Source: Brevundimonas sp. (lineage in GTDB: Bacteria; Pseudomonadota; Alphaproteobacteria; Caulobacterales; Caulobacteraceae). From it: a stretch of 64,000 nt of DNA. This document shows, piece after piece, positions 7,418 to 17,168 of this stretch; the stretch's first letter is position 1; every line of letters begins with the position of its first letter. The stretch lies in the NCBI GenBank assembly GCA_027531145.1, contig JAPZRF010000012.1, positions 1 through 64,000 of the forward strand, written 5' to 3'. The translations under genes were made by a program, and so were the position numbers. The notes beneath the pieces were generated by a model, which was given only the letters and a program-made list of their open reading frames with translations, searched no databases and was not told the DNA's origin.

Positions 7418-8472
7418 CACCGACCTCCCGACATCACTGCCCTCAGCGCTCCGGCCACCCGTTCGGGGCCGGGGAAGTACTCCCACTCAAAGGCGTGGGG
7501 GTAGGGCGTGTCCCAGCCGGTCACGCGCATTACCGGGGCCTCGAGGTGGTAGAAGCAGCGCTCTTGCACCAGGGCGCTCAACTCGGCGCCGAAGCCCGAG
7601 GTTTTCGGGGCCTCATGGACCACGACGCAGCGGCCGGTCTTCTTCACCGAGGCCTCGATCGCCTCGATGTCCAGCGGCACGAGGCTGCGCAGGTCGATCA
7701 CCTCGGCGTCGACGCCGGCGTGCTCGGCCCCGGCCAGTGACACCCAGACCATGGTGCCATAGGCTAGGATGGTGACGTCATTGCCCTCGCGCATCACGCG
7801 CGCCTTGCCGATCGGCTCGACCACCTGGCCGGTCGGGACCTGGGCCAGCGGCTGGGCCTTCCAGGGCGACACGGGCTTCTCGTGCCAGCCGTCGAACGGG
7901 CCGTTGTAGAGGCGCTTGGGCTCGAAAAAGATGACCGGGTCGTCGTCCTCGATCGCCGCCGTCAGCAGGGCCTTGGCGTCATAGGGGTTTGAGGGGATCA
8001 CCACCTTCAGCCCGGCGATGTGGGTGAACAGGCTTTCGGGGCTCTGGCTGTGCGTCTGGCCGCCGAAGATGCCGCCGCCGTAGGGGCTGCGGACCACGAT
8101 CGGGGCGGTGAACTGGCCGGCCGAGCGGTAGCGCAGTTTGGCGGCTTCCGAGACGATCTGATCGTAGGCCGGATAGATGTAGTCGGCGAACTGGATCTCG
8201 ACGACCGGGCGCAGGCCGTAGGCCGCCATGCCGATGGCGGCGGCGACGATGCCGCACTCGCTGATCGGGGCGTCGAAGCTTCGGGTCAGGCCGTGCTTCT
8301 GCTGCAGCTTGTCGGTGACGCGGAAGACGCCGCCGAAGTAGCCGGCGTCCTCGCCGAACGACAGCACGTTCGGGTCCTCGGTCATCTTCACGTCCAGCGC
8401 CGAGTTCAGCGCCTGGATCATGTTCATGGGCGCGACGGCGGGGGTGTCGGTGGTCATGGCGGGCGCACTCAT
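7417..8472 (-). CDS. bkdA2: Branched-chain 2-oxoacid dehydrogenase E1 beta subunit
   Basis: A 351-residue transketolase-like subunit of the E1 decarboxylase. Family blocks are clear: the N-terminal MNMIQALNSALDVKMTED, FGEDAGYFGGVFRVT, the FDAPISECGIVAAAIGMA segment carrying the Glu that activates thiamine diphosphate, VEIQFADYIYPAYDQ, and the C-terminal VTGWDTPYP. Together with the alpha subunit it decarboxylates 2-oxoacids derived from Val, Leu and Ile. The start is the ATG of MSAPAMTT, two bases after the E1 alpha stop; an internal MNMIQALN start is possible. The stop overlaps the E2 start. Confidence 0.93.
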   Translation of the reverse strand: MSAPAMTTDTPAVAPMNMIQALNSALDVKMTEDPNVLSFGEDAGYFGGVFRVTDKLQQKHGLTRSFDAPISECGIVAAAIGMAAYGLRPVVEIQFADYIYPAYDQIVSEAAKLRYRSAGQFTAPIVVRSPYGGGIFGGQTHSQSPESLFTHIAGLKVVIPSNPYDAKALLTAAIEDDDPVIFFEPKRLYNGPFDGWHEKPVSPWKAQPLAQVPTGQVVEPIGKARVMREGNDVTILAYGTMVWVSLAGAEHAGVDAEVIDLRSLVPLDIEAIEASVKKTGRCVVVHEAPKTSGFGAELSALVQERCFYHLEAPVMRVTGWDTPYPHAFEWEYFPGPERVAGALRAVMSGGR

Positions 8473-8474
8473 CC

Positions 8475-9785
<1,311 letters not shown>

Positions 9786-9800
9786 TCAAATCCGCCTTGC

Positions 9801-9823
9801 AAAATGCCGATTTGAGGTATTTT
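9801..9823. promoter_or_regulatory. Candidate Lrp-type operator between bkd operon and regulator
   Basis: AAAATGCC and GGTATTTT are near-perfect inverted arms (7 of 8) around a 7-bp GATTTGA centre. The site lies in the 141-bp divergent gap between bkdA1 and the Lrp-type gene and is AT-rich compared with its surroundings. Lrp-family proteins bind loosely conserved dyads of about 15-23 bp, so the fit is plausible but unproven. Confidence 0.5.
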
Positions 9824-9848
9824 GTTCCACGAAACAGAACTTGGAGGA

Positions 9849-10343
9849 ATGATGCTCGCGGAAGAGCTTGACGCCATTGACGCGCGGATCCTCGACATCC
9901 TGCAGAATGACGCCGGATTGTCGGTCGCCGAAGTCGCCGACAGGGTCGGTCTGTCTGCCTCGCCCTGCTGGCGCCGCATCAAGCGGCTGGAGGACCAGGG
10001 GCTGATCCGCAAGCGGGTGACGCTGCTCGACGCGGGCAAGCTCGGTCTCGACTTCGAGGTCTACGCCATCGTCAAGTTGAGCCTCCCGTCGACCGACAAT
10101 CTCAACGCCTTCGACGAGGCGGTCCAGGGCTGGCCCGAGGTGGTGCAGTGCGCCACCATCACCGGCCGCGAGGACTATGTGCTGCGCATCGTCACCTCGG
10201 ACATGCACGCCTTCGACAAGTTCCTGCGCGAGAAGCTGCTGGCCCTGGCCGTGGTTTCCGACTGTGAGAGCCACATCGTCACGCGCGGGGTGAAAAACGT
10301 CACCACCCTGCCGCTCGGCATCGTCACCCCGCATCTGACATGA
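9849..10343 (+). CDS. bkdR: Lrp/AsnC-family transcriptional regulator, probable BkdR
   Basis: A 164-residue Lrp-type regulator. The N-terminal helix-turn-helix spans LDAIDARILDILQ through SASPCWRRIKRLEDQGLI. It is followed by the C-terminal ligand-binding RAM domain (VYAIVKLSL, VVQCATITGREDYVLRIV). A GGAGG ribosome site precedes the start at 9849; the ATG at 9822 is inside the candidate operator and unlikely. Divergence from a branched-chain oxoacid dehydrogenase operon is the classic bkdR arrangement, where the regulator activates bkd in response to branched-chain amino acids. That role is inferred from position. Confidence 0.88.
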   Translation: MMLAEELDAIDARILDILQNDAGLSVAEVADRVGLSASPCWRRIKRLEDQGLIRKRVTLLDAGKLGLDFEVYAIVKLSLPSTDNLNAFDEAVQGWPEVVQCATITGREDYVLRIVTSDMHAFDKFLREKLLALAVVSDCESHIVTRGVKNVTTLPLGIVTPHLT

Positions 10344-10371
10344 TCTGCGGATCGACCTGCAGGAGCCGAAC

Positions 10372-11286
10372 ATGATCGAGATGGTGATCAATGCCCGCCG
10401 CAAGGATCTCGGCGGGTTCGAGGTCGGGCGGGTTCTGCCCTTCCACAAGCGTCGGATGGTCGGGCCCTTCATCTTCCTTGACCAGATGGGCCCCGCCGAG
10501 TTCGCGCCGGGGGCCGAGGCCATCAATGTGCGGCCACACCCGCACATCGGCCTGTCGACCCTGACCTATCTGTTCGAGGGCGAGATCATGCACCGGGACA
10601 ATACCGGCGCGACCCAGGCCATCCGGCCCGGAGAGGTCAACTGGATGACCGCCGGCAAGGGCGTGGTGCACTCCGAACGCACGGACCCTCTCAAGCGCAG
10701 CCGGGGCGGCCCGATGCACGGCATGCAGGCGTGGATCGCCCTGCCACTGGAGACCGAAGAGGCGGATCCGGCTTTCCACCACCATCCAGAGGACGACCAG
10801 CCGAGCTACGAGAACGGCGGCCTGTTTGCCCGTCTGGTGGCAGGCGAGGCCTATGGAGCCCGCGCCGGCGTGCCGGTCTCGTCGCCCCTGTTCTACGTCC
10901 ATTGGGAGCTGGCCGAGGGAGTGCGTACCACGCCGCCGCCGGGGCGCGGCACCGGCGGCTATTCCGAGCGCGCCCTCTATGTGGTGCGCGGCGAGATCGA
11001 GGTGGGCGACCAGCGCTTCGGCGAGGGCCAGATGATCGTGCTGGAACCGCACGGCGAGCCGACCGTCACGGCGCTGCAGCCTTCGACGGTGATGGCGCTG
11101 GGCGGCGAGCCGGTCGGCGAGCGGATCATCTGGTGGAACTTCGTGGCCTCGACCCAGGCCCGCATCGACGCGGCCAGGGCTGACTGGCAGGCCGGCCGCA
11201 TGAAGCTGCCGAGCGAGGATGATCTCGAATTCATCCCGCTGCCCGACGTCCCGTCCACGCCCGAGCCGGCACCGCCCGGCGCGTAG
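10372..11286 (+). CDS. Pirin family protein
   Basis: A 304-residue bicupin pirin. The N-terminal cupin carries the metal-binding set: His residues in RPHPHIGLSTLTYLFEG and in GKGVVHSE, and the Glu of FEGE. A second cupin occupies about residues 170-260 (LYVVRGEIEVGDQRFGEGQM). Bacterial pirins include quercetin dioxygenases and modulators of central metabolism, and the sequence does not decide between these. The start has a GGAG ribosome site (GCAGGAGCCGAAC). It lies 28 bp after the regulator, so read-through from bkdR is possible. Confidence 0.88.
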   Translation: MIEMVINARRKDLGGFEVGRVLPFHKRRMVGPFIFLDQMGPAEFAPGAEAINVRPHPHIGLSTLTYLFEGEIMHRDNTGATQAIRPGEVNWMTAGKGVVHSERTDPLKRSRGGPMHGMQAWIALPLETEEADPAFHHHPEDDQPSYENGGLFARLVAGEAYGARAGVPVSSPLFYVHWELAEGVRTTPPPGRGTGGYSERALYVVRGEIEVGDQRFGEGQMIVLEPHGEPTVTALQPSTVMALGGEPVGERIIWWNFVASTQARIDAARADWQAGRMKLPSEDDLEFIPLPDVPSTPEPAPPGA

Positions 11287-11305
11287 CGCCGGAGCCCTGC
11301 CTGGC

Positions 11306-11665
11306 TCAGGCCCGGTCGCGCTCCAGCTCCAGCCGCAGCAGTTCCAGCCGTAGCTGCCGGATGTGCAAGACCGGGTACATCGCGACCTTGATGACGAGGG
11401 CGGCGAGCACAGCCACGGCGGCGGGCAGCCCCCAGCGCAGCGCCTCCAGCGCGTCCGTGGCCTGGACGAAGCGCCATGCCGCCCAGACGCCGGCGATGAA
11501 CAGGGCGGACTGCGCCAGCATCATCACCAGGTGCACCCAGCCCATCCGCCCCCGGAACAGGCCGATCATCTGGGGGATGGCACCGGGCTCCTCGCCGATG
11601 CGGCGGAGCAGGTCCCGTTCCTCGGCCGTGACGGCCGCGTCGAGCTGGCGGTCGAAGTCAGTCAT
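11306..11665 (-). CDS. Small two-helix membrane protein paired with an ECF sigma factor
   Basis: A 119-residue protein with a charged N-terminal cytoplasmic segment (TAEERDLLRRIGEEPGA), two membrane spans (about residues 45-66 and 76-96) and a charged C-terminal helix rich in Leu and Arg (RQLRLELLRLELERDR). It overlaps the end of the sigma factor gene by 8 bp, so the two are translated together. That arrangement suggests a membrane anti-sigma or signalling partner, but no zinc (ZAS) motif is present. It resembles the small membrane proteins that often follow ECF genes in Caulobacterales; I cannot assign a function. Confidence 0.75.
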   Translation of the reverse strand: MTDFDRQLDAAVTAEERDLLRRIGEEPGAIPQMIGLFRGRMGWVHLVMMLAQSALFIAGVWAAWRFVQATDALEALRWGLPAAVAVLAALVIKVAMYPVLHIRQLRLELLRLELERDRA

Positions 11666-12212
11666 TTCGGTGTCCTTCCAGAGCGGCCTTCAGCTTGCGC
11701 CGCGCATGCATGAGGCGGGTCTTCACCGTGCCCGCCGGGACGTCGAGCGCGACCGCAGTCTCGGCCACGGACAAGCCTTCAAAGTGGAAAAGGGCGATGG
11801 GCGCGCGCTGGTCTGGCGGCAGGGTCCGCACCGCCGCGCGCAGGCGTGCGTGATCGTCAACCGGCTCCGGCATGAGGTCAGCCTCGCGCGTCAGGCCGGC
11901 GGCGAGCGCCCGGTCGCGACGGCGCCCGCCGATGGTCGCCGCGCAGCGCCGGGTGACGATGCGATACGCCCACGCCGGAAAGGCGGCGGGATCGCGCAGT
12001 CGGTCGAGGCCGCGCACGATCTCCACCCAGGCGGACTGCACTGCGTCGCGGGCCGGCTCGGCCTCCCCGAGCAGGCGGCGGGCGTGCGCCGTCAGACGCG
12101 GCTGCCAGCGGCGCACCAGACGCTCCAGCGCCGCCCGGTCGCCCAGCCGGGCTGACAGTACCAGCCGGGCGTCCAGCGCGCGATCATCTTTGGGAGCGGC
12201 GTCATCGGTCAT
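11658..12212 (-). CDS. ECF-subfamily RNA polymerase sigma factor
   Basis: A 184-residue group 4 sigma factor. Region 2 is seen in ARLGDRAALERLVRRW through ARDAVQSAWVEIVRGL, and region 4 in LPPDQRAPIALFHFEGLS and ETAVALDVPAGTVKTRLM. There is no long C-terminal extension. The start is the ATG of MTDDAAPK, just inside an upstream gap of 32 bp from the hydrolase gene. It is co-translated with the downstream membrane protein. The target promoters cannot be read from the window. Confidence 0.88.
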   Translation of the reverse strand: MTDDAAPKDDRALDARLVLSARLGDRAALERLVRRWQPRLTAHARRLLGEAEPARDAVQSAWVEIVRGLDRLRDPAAFPAWAYRIVTRRCAATIGGRRRDRALAAGLTREADLMPEPVDDHARLRAAVRTLPPDQRAPIALFHFEGLSVAETAVALDVPAGTVKTRLMHARRKLKAALEGHRND

Positions 12213-12244
12213 GCGGTCAAGGTGCGCGCGTCCCGCGGAACGGT

Positions 12245-13216
12245 TCACCCGGTGCCGTCGATTTCCGCTAGGAAGGCCAGCAGGCGCGCGTTGACCTCGT
12301 CGGCGCGCTCCTGCGGTAGCCAGTGGCCGGCACCGGGTATCACGTGCTGGCCGCGGAGATCGGTCAGCCACGCGGACTGGCCGGCTTCATGCGCGCCGGC
12401 GTAGTGCCGCACCGGGTCCCGCTCCCCGACGAGGAACAGCGAGGGCTGATGGATCCGCTTATCCTGAACGAAGGCGGTCAGGGCCCAGTTCAGGTCAAGG
12501 CAGCGGTACCAGTCGACGGGGCCGCGAAAGCCGCTGGCCTCGAAGGTGGCCACGTACTGGCTGAAGTGCGCCTCATCGAGCCAGGGGGGCAGGGGGACAT
12601 CGTCGCGGATGGTCGACAGGAAGGCCTCGCCCGGGGGCAGGAAGCCGGTCGACTGGTTGGCGTCCGGGGTCGCGCCGTCATAGCTGTAGAATGCCTTGCG
12701 CAGGGCCGTCGCGACGTCCGCCTCGAACGGCAGGTGGGCATCGTCGGCCTGGAAGCGGGCGATGTAGAGGTCGCCACGCCCGGTGCGGGCGGAGATCGCC
12801 TTCATCGCCGCGATGGGCGGGCCTCCCGGGCGGCGCGCCTGGAACGGCACCGCAAGGCCGGCGACGGCGCGGAACATGTCGGGCCGCAGCAGGGCGCAGT
12901 GCCAGGCGACCGGCGCGCCCCAGTCATGGCCGACCACCACCGCCGAGGTCTCGCCCAGGGCCCGGACAAGGTCCACCACGTCGCCGACGAGGTGCAGGAT
13001 GGTGTGTTGGTCGCGGCCCCCCGGCCGGTCCGTGCCGCCATAGCCGCGCATGTCCGGGGCCACGGCGCGATAGCCGGCGGCGGCGAGGGCGGCGACCTGG
13101 GCGCGCCAGCCGATGGCGAGGTCTGGGAAGCCGTGCAGCAGCACCACCAGCGGACCCTCGCCGGCTTCCAGCACCTGCTGGGTCAACCCGTCCGTCTTCA
13201 CCCGACGCGTCTGCAT
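12245..13216 (-). CDS. Alpha/beta hydrolase, epoxide hydrolase-like
   Basis: A 323-residue alpha/beta hydrolase. The oxyanion-hole motif is LHGFPD near residue 27. The nucleophile elbow is [11 protein letters not shown], with Asp as nucleophile as in epoxide hydrolases and dehalogenases. A cap domain follows and the catalytic His is in [11 protein letters not shown]. The LVGERDP loop supplies the charge-relay acid. The GHDWG context plus a Tyr-rich cap ([17 protein letters not shown]) favour an epoxide hydrolase. The ATG of [10 protein letters not shown] is preceded by AAGGA. Substrate unknown. It is divergent from the DAHP synthase gene, 79 bp apart. Confidence 0.82.
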   Translation of the reverse strand: MQTRRVKTDGLTQQVLEAGEGPLVVLLHGFPDLAIGWRAQVAALAAAGYRAVAPDMRGYGGTDRPGGRDQHTILHLVGDVVDLVRALGETSAVVVGHDWGAPVAWHCALLRPDMFRAVAGLAVPFQARRPGGPPIAAMKAISARTGRGDLYIARFQADDAHLPFEADVATALRKAFYSYDGATPDANQSTGFLPPGEAFLSTIRDDVPLPPWLDEAHFSQYVATFEASGFRGPVDWYRCLDLNWALTAFVQDKRIHQPSLFLVGERDPVRHYAGAHEAGQSAWLTDLRGQHVIPGAGHWLPQERADEVNARLLAFLAEIDGTG

Positions 13217-13295
13217 GGCACGATCCTTCCAGCGGCGACGCCGCATCCGCACACTGTTCATTGTTCACCCCGACGGGAAAGCCTATTCTGTGCCC

Positions 13296-14669
13296 ATGAC
13301 CGCCCGCTGGACCCCCGAAAGCTGGAGATCCCGTCCCGTCACCCAGATGCCGACGGACTATCCTGACGCCCGCGCTCTCGAGGCCGTGGAGGACCGCCTG
13401 CGCGGCATGCCGCCGCTGGTGTTCGCCGGCGAGGCGCGTCGCCTGACCGAGCGTCTGGCCCAGGTCGAGGCGGGCGAGGCCTTTCTGCTGCAGGGCGGCG
13501 ACTGCGCCGAGAGCTTCAAGGAGTTCTCGACGGACAACATCCGCGACACCTTCCGTCTGATCCTGCAGATGGCGGTCGTGCTGACCTTCGCCGGCAAGAA
13601 GCCGGTGGTGAAGGTCGGGCGCATCGCCGGTCAGTTCGCCAAGCCCCGCTCCTCGCCGGTCGAGAAGGTCGGCGATGTCGAGCTGCCAAGCTACCGCGGC
13701 GACATCATCAACGGCATGGCCTTCACGCCGGACGAGCGGACGCCCGATCCGGAGCGGCTGATCCGCGCCTATAACCAGTCGACGGCGACCCTGAACATGC
13801 TGCGGGCCCTCGCCGAGGGCGGCTTCGCCGACCTGCACAACGTACATCGCTGGACGCTGGAGTTCGCGGCCCAGAACCCGTCGCAGGCGCGTTACCGCGA
13901 AGTGGCCGAGAAGATCGCCGATGCGCTGGAGTTCATGGACACCCTGGGCCTGACCCAGGAGAGCCATCCGATCCTCGCCCGGGTCGAGATGTTCACCAGC
14001 CACGAGGCGCTGCTGCTCAACCTCGAGAGCGCCCTGACGCGGCAGGACGGGGCCACCGGCGAGTGGTTCGACACCTCGGCGCACATGCTGTGGATCGGCG
14101 AGCGCACCCGCCAGCCGGACGGCGCCCACGTCGAGTTCATGCGCGGGATCCGCAATCCGATCGGCCTGAAGTGCGGCCCGACCATGGAGCCGGATGACCT
14201 GCTGCCGCTGATCGACCTCCTCAACCCGGACAATACCCCGGGCCGGCTGACGTTGATCGGCCGCTTCGGGGCCGAGAAGGCCGCCGAGCGCCTGCCGCGG
14301 CTGATGAAGGCGGTGAAGGCCTACGGCAAGCGGGTGGTCTGGTCGATTGACCCGATGCACGGCAACACGCTGAAGGCCGGCAATGGCTACAAGACCCGGC
14401 CTTTCGAACGCATCCTCGGCGAGGTGCGCACCTTCATCGATGTGGCCGAGGCCGAGGGCGTCCACCCCGGTGGCGTGCATCTGGAGATGACCGGCCAGAA
14501 CGTCACCGAGTGCCTGGGCGGGGCCCATGCGGTAACCGAGGACGATCTGTCGAGCCGCTACCACACCCACTGCGATCCGCGCCTCAACGCCGACCAAGCG
14601 CTGGAGCTGGCCTTCCTCGTCGCCGAACGCCTCAGCGCCGGCCGGGTGAACCGGTCGCAGGCGGCCTGA
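13296..14669 (+). CDS. aroG: Class II 3-deoxy-7-phosphoheptulonate (DAHP) synthase
   Basis: A 457-residue plant-type (class II) DAHP synthase, the first enzyme of the shikimate pathway, condensing phosphoenolpyruvate with erythrose 4-phosphate. Family blocks include the N-terminal [30 protein letters not shown] with the metal-binding Cys, [36 protein letters not shown] and [12 protein letters not shown]. Start at the ATG of MTARWTPE; no strong ribosome site precedes it. The prephenate dehydratase gene begins two bases after its stop, so the two form an aromatic amino acid operon. Confidence 0.93.
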   Translation: MTARWTPESWRSRPVTQMPTDYPDARALEAVEDRLRGMPPLVFAGEARRLTERLAQVEAGEAFLLQGGDCAESFKEFSTDNIRDTFRLILQMAVVLTFAGKKPVVKVGRIAGQFAKPRSSPVEKVGDVELPSYRGDIINGMAFTPDERTPDPERLIRAYNQSTATLNMLRALAEGGFADLHNVHRWTLEFAAQNPSQARYREVAEKIADALEFMDTLGLTQESHPILARVEMFTSHEALLLNLESALTRQDGATGEWFDTSAHMLWIGERTRQPDGAHVEFMRGIRNPIGLKCGPTMEPDDLLPLIDLLNPDNTPGRLTLIGRFGAEKAAERLPRLMKAVKAYGKRVVWSIDPMHGNTLKAGNGYKTRPFERILGEVRTFIDVAEAEGVHPGGVHLEMTGQNVTECLGGAHAVTEDDLSSRYHTHCDPRLNADQALELAFLVAERLSAGRVNRSQAA

Positions 14670-14671
14670 GG

Positions 14672-15241
14672 ATGGCATCCGCTGCGCCCTCGGGCGGCGG
14701 CCGCGTCGCCTACCAGGGTGCGCGCGGGGCCTTCAGCCACGAGGCCTGTCTGGCGCTGCGCCCTTGGGACACGCCGGCGCCGTTCGCGACCTTCGCCGAG
14801 GCGCTCGAGGCCGTCGCCAACGGGGACTGCGATTGCGCGCTCATTCCTGTCGAGAACACCACCATCGGCGTGGTCGAGCCGGCGGCCTCGCTCGTCGCCG
14901 CCAGCGGGCTGGAGGTCGCGGCGGACGTCTGGCGGCCGATCCGCCTGGCCCTGATGGCGGTCCCCGGCGCGCGGCTGTCCGATCTGAAAACCGCGGAGAG
15001 TCATCCGGCGGCGCTGGGTCAGTGCGTGGCGTCCCTGGCCGCGCTCGGCCTGACGCCGGTGGAGGTGTTCGACACCGCAGGCGCGGCGCAGGCGGTGGCC
15101 GAGGCCGGGGACCCGAGCCGGGCCGCACTCGCCCCGTCTGCGGCGGCGGAGATCTATGGGCTGTCGATTCTGCGCAACGATCTGCAGGATTCGGCCGACA
15201 ATCGGACCCGTTTTCTCCTCCTGACGCGCCGCAGCGCTTGA
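14672..15241 (+). CDS. pheA: Prephenate dehydratase lacking the ACT regulatory domain
   Basis: This 189-residue protein converts prephenate to phenylpyruvate. The dehydratase domain is complete: VAYQGARGAFSHEA at the start, LIPVENTTIGVVEP in the first lobe, ESHPAALGQC in the second, and the catalytic DSADNRTRFLLL near the C-terminus. The usual enzyme is about 280 residues because an ACT domain with the ESR(P) motif follows and binds phenylalanine; here the gene stops directly after the catalytic domain (TRRSA). I see no ACT sequence in any frame downstream. Feedback inhibition by Phe may therefore be absent or supplied by another protein. The start is two bases after the DAHP synthase stop, with GAGG overlapping the junction. 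Confidence 0.88.
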   Translation: MASAAPSGGGRVAYQGARGAFSHEACLALRPWDTPAPFATFAEALEAVANGDCDCALIPVENTTIGVVEPAASLVAASGLEVAADVWRPIRLALMAVPGARLSDLKTAESHPAALGQCVASLAALGLTPVEVFDTAGAAQAVAEAGDPSRAALAPSAAAEIYGLSILRNDLQDSADNRTRFLLLTRRSA

Positions 15242-15308
15242 CGGCGCACGAAGTTTGCCTGTTCTGGAGGGGTGCGGGACGCTTTCGTCTCCGCTACGGA
15301 ACCGGACC

Positions 15309-15410
15309 ATGTCCTCGCTGCGCGCCGACATCCTGTCGCTTTCGACCCGCTCGCGCGCGGCCGGTTTCTATTTCGGCTATCGCTTTTACGGCTTTCGATA
15401 CGCCGGCTGA
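15309..15410 (+). CDS. Candidate Phe/Tyr-rich leader peptide
   Basis: A 33-codon open reading frame from ATG 15309 to TGA 15408-15410. Residues 19-33 read GFYFGYRFYGFRYAG, with four Phe and four Tyr in twelve positions. It ends 116 bp before the chorismate mutase start and is followed by overlapping hairpins. Such a peptide is what ribosome-mediated attenuation of an aromatic amino acid gene requires: shortage of charged tRNA-Phe or tRNA-Tyr would stall the ribosome just before the hairpin region. A TTGACG at 15238-15243 could be the -35 element of its own promoter. The peptide itself is probably not functional as a protein. Confidence 0.7.
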   Translation: MSSLRADILSLSTRSRAAGFYFGYRFYGFRYAG

Positions 15411-15467
15411 GGCGTCGGGCTTGATTTGTCCCTGACCGCCTCGCCGGCGACCGCTCCTCCGGAGCGG
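15402..15467 (+). promoter_or_regulatory. Attenuator-like hairpins upstream of chorismate mutase
   Basis: GCCGGC-T-GAGGCG (15402-15414), spanning the leader stop codon, is complementary to CGCCTC-GCCGGC (15437-15448): a 12-bp stem with one bulged T. Immediately downstream, CCGCTCC-TCC-GGAGCGG (15451-15467) forms a perfect 7-bp hairpin. A ribosome stalled at the Phe/Tyr codons or sitting on the stop codon would leave or block the first arm. No U-tract follows the second hairpin, so whether the output is termination, Rho access or translation control is unclear. Confidence 0.55.
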
Positions 15468-15526
15468 CCCCGCGCCAACGCGCCGCGACCCCCCTCGAAA
15501 TCCGTATCTGATCGAAAGCCTGTTCC

Positions 15527-16288
15527 ATGTCCCCCGTCTCCCCTCTCAAGCAAATCTGGCCCGAGGCCGCCGAAATGACCCCCGAGCAGATGGCGCTGGC
15601 CGCGCTGCGTCAGGAAATCGACGCCCTCGATGACGCCCTGCTGGACCTGTTCCAGCAGCGACTGGCGCTCGCCTCCCGCGTCGGCCTGGCCAAGGATGCC
15701 CCCGCCGGCCCCCACACCAAGCTGCGCCCGGACCGGGAGCAGGCGGTTCTGGCCCGCATGCTGGCCCGGGCTGCGCCTGACACCGCCGAGGCGGTGGAGG
15801 CCCTGTGGCGCGAGATCGTCGGCTGGGGCCTGAACCGTCAGGGCCGGCTGCAGGTCCAGGTCTGGGCTCCGACCGACCCGACGAAGGCGTGGGACGGAGC
15901 GCGCCTGCGTTTCGGCCGCGCCGCTGAGCTGCGACTCGTTCACGATCCGGAAGCGGCGCTGCGCTTCGCCGCGGAGGGCCACGGGGTGGCGGTGCTCGGC
16001 CTGAACGGCGACTCCGCCTGGTGGACCGCCCTGCGACGCGAGTGGTCCAGTCTGTCGGTGTTCGATGGCTTCGGCGGCGACATACCGACCTCGCTGGCGG
16101 TGGCCAAGATCGATCCGGCGGCGCTGCCGAAGGGGCGGCGCGTGGTGGTCTCGGCCGGCGGCGACGCGGGCGTCGGCTCCAGCGCCCGGCGCTGGGGCCT
16201 CGCCACCCACCACGGCTGGAGCCTGTCTCTCACCGACGCCGACCTGGCACCTGGTGAAATCGAGGGGTGCGTTGGCGCGATCGGCTGA
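15527..16288 (+). CDS. AroQ-type chorismate mutase with an unassigned C-terminal domain
   Basis: A 253-residue protein. Residues about 22-105 are an all-helical AroQ chorismate mutase: LRQEIDALDDALLDLFQQR, the Lys in GLAKDAP, and RPDREQAVLARML. Chorismate mutase makes prephenate, the substrate of the dehydratase encoded just upstream. The remaining 145 residues (from VQVWAPTDPT) contain an alternating beta-alpha pattern (LRLVHDPEAALRFAAEGHGV, VAVLGLNGD, RRVVVSAGG) that could be a degenerate periplasmic-binding-like or regulatory domain; I do not recognise it. It lies 116 bp after the aromatic leader peptide, so expression probably responds to Phe/Tyr supply. Confidence 0.85.
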   Translation: MSPVSPLKQIWPEAAEMTPEQMALAALRQEIDALDDALLDLFQQRLALASRVGLAKDAPAGPHTKLRPDREQAVLARMLARAAPDTAEAVEALWREIVGWGLNRQGRLQVQVWAPTDPTKAWDGARLRFGRAAELRLVHDPEAALRFAAEGHGVAVLGLNGDSAWWTALRREWSSLSVFDGFGGDIPTSLAVAKIDPAALPKGRRVVVSAGGDAGVGSSARRWGLATHHGWSLSLTDADLAPGEIEGCVGAIG

Positions 16289-16301
16289 CGCCGCCGGTGC
16301 C

Positions 16302-17168
16302 TCAGACTGCCAGGTTGTCGATCAGCCGCGTCCGTCCCAGCCAGGCGGCGGCAAGAATGCGCGCCGGGGCGTCGATGCGGTCTTCGTCGAAGGTCGCGAG
16401 ATCCTCGGCCCGGCGGATCGCCACATAGTCGACCGGGTTGAAGCCTGCGGCCTCCAGAGCGTGGACGGCTTCCAGCTCGGCCGCGGCCACGGACCCGACC
16501 CGAGCGGCCTCGCCAGCCTGGCGCAGCACGATATTCAGCCGTCGTGCAACATCCAGCTCTTCGGCAGAAAGGTAGGCGTTTCGGCTGGACAGGGCGAGGC
16601 CGTGGGCGTCGCGCACCGTCGGGCTGCAGATGATCTCCGTCGGGATATCGAGGTCGCGGGCCAGCCGCCGGACGACCAGTAGCTGCTGGTAGTCCTTCTC
16701 GCCGAACAGGGCGACGTCGGCCCGGACCTGGTTCAGCAGCTTAACCACCACCACGGCCACCCCGCCGAAGAAGTGCGGCCGGAAGTCCGCCTCAAGTCCG
16801 GCGGCCGGTTCGCCCACCTCGACTCGCGTGGCGAAGCCCTCGGGGTACATGACCGCCGCGGTCGGCGCGAACAGCAGGTGGCAGCCCGCGTCGGCCAGCA
16901 GTTCGGCGTCTCGCGCTTCCTGCCGTGGATAGCTGTCGAGATCCTCGTGCGGCGCGAATTGGGTCGGATTGACGAAGACGCTCGCGACGACCCGGTCGGC
17001 CCTGATCAGTGCGTCGCGCACCAGCCCCAGATGTCCCTCGTGCAGCGCGCCCATGGTCGCTACGAAGCCCACCCGCAGGCCGGCGTCGCGCCAGGCGCGG
17101 ACCTGCTGGCGCAACGGGGCCACGGACCGGGCGATCGGCAGGGGGGCGGATGTCTCGACCTCGGACAT
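16302..17168 (-). CDS. panC: Pantothenate synthetase
   Basis: A 288-residue enzyme that joins pantoate and beta-alanine with ATP in coenzyme A biosynthesis. The cytidylyltransferase-like motifs are present: ATMGALHEGHLGLV (HIGH-like) near residue 38, SVFVNPTQF, FGEKDYQQL, and the KMSKS-like LSSRNAYLS. The length is standard. It starts at the ATG at 17168 and is divergent from the SPOR lipoprotein gene, with a 75-bp gap. Coenzyme A synthesis is also represented by coaD at 24482, but the two are not in one operon. Confidence 0.95.
   Translation of the reverse strand: MSEVETSAPLPIARSVAPLRQQVRAWRDAGLRVGFVATMGALHEGHLGLVRDALIRADRVVASVFVNPTQFAPHEDLDSYPRQEARDAELLADAGCHLLFAPTAAVMYPEGFATRVEVGEPAAGLEADFRPHFFGGVAVVVVKLLNQVRADVALFGEKDYQQLLVVRRLARDLDIPTEIICSPTVRDAHGLALSSRNAYLSAEELDVARRLNIVLRQAGEAARVGSVAAAELEAVHALEAAGFNPVDYVAIRRAEDLATFDEDRIDAPARILAAAWLGRTRLIDNLAV

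Noticed and set aside
15242-15308. Continuation of the prephenate dehydratase into an ACT domain by frameshift
   Set aside because: No frame after the stop codon shows an ACT-like sequence or an ESR motif.
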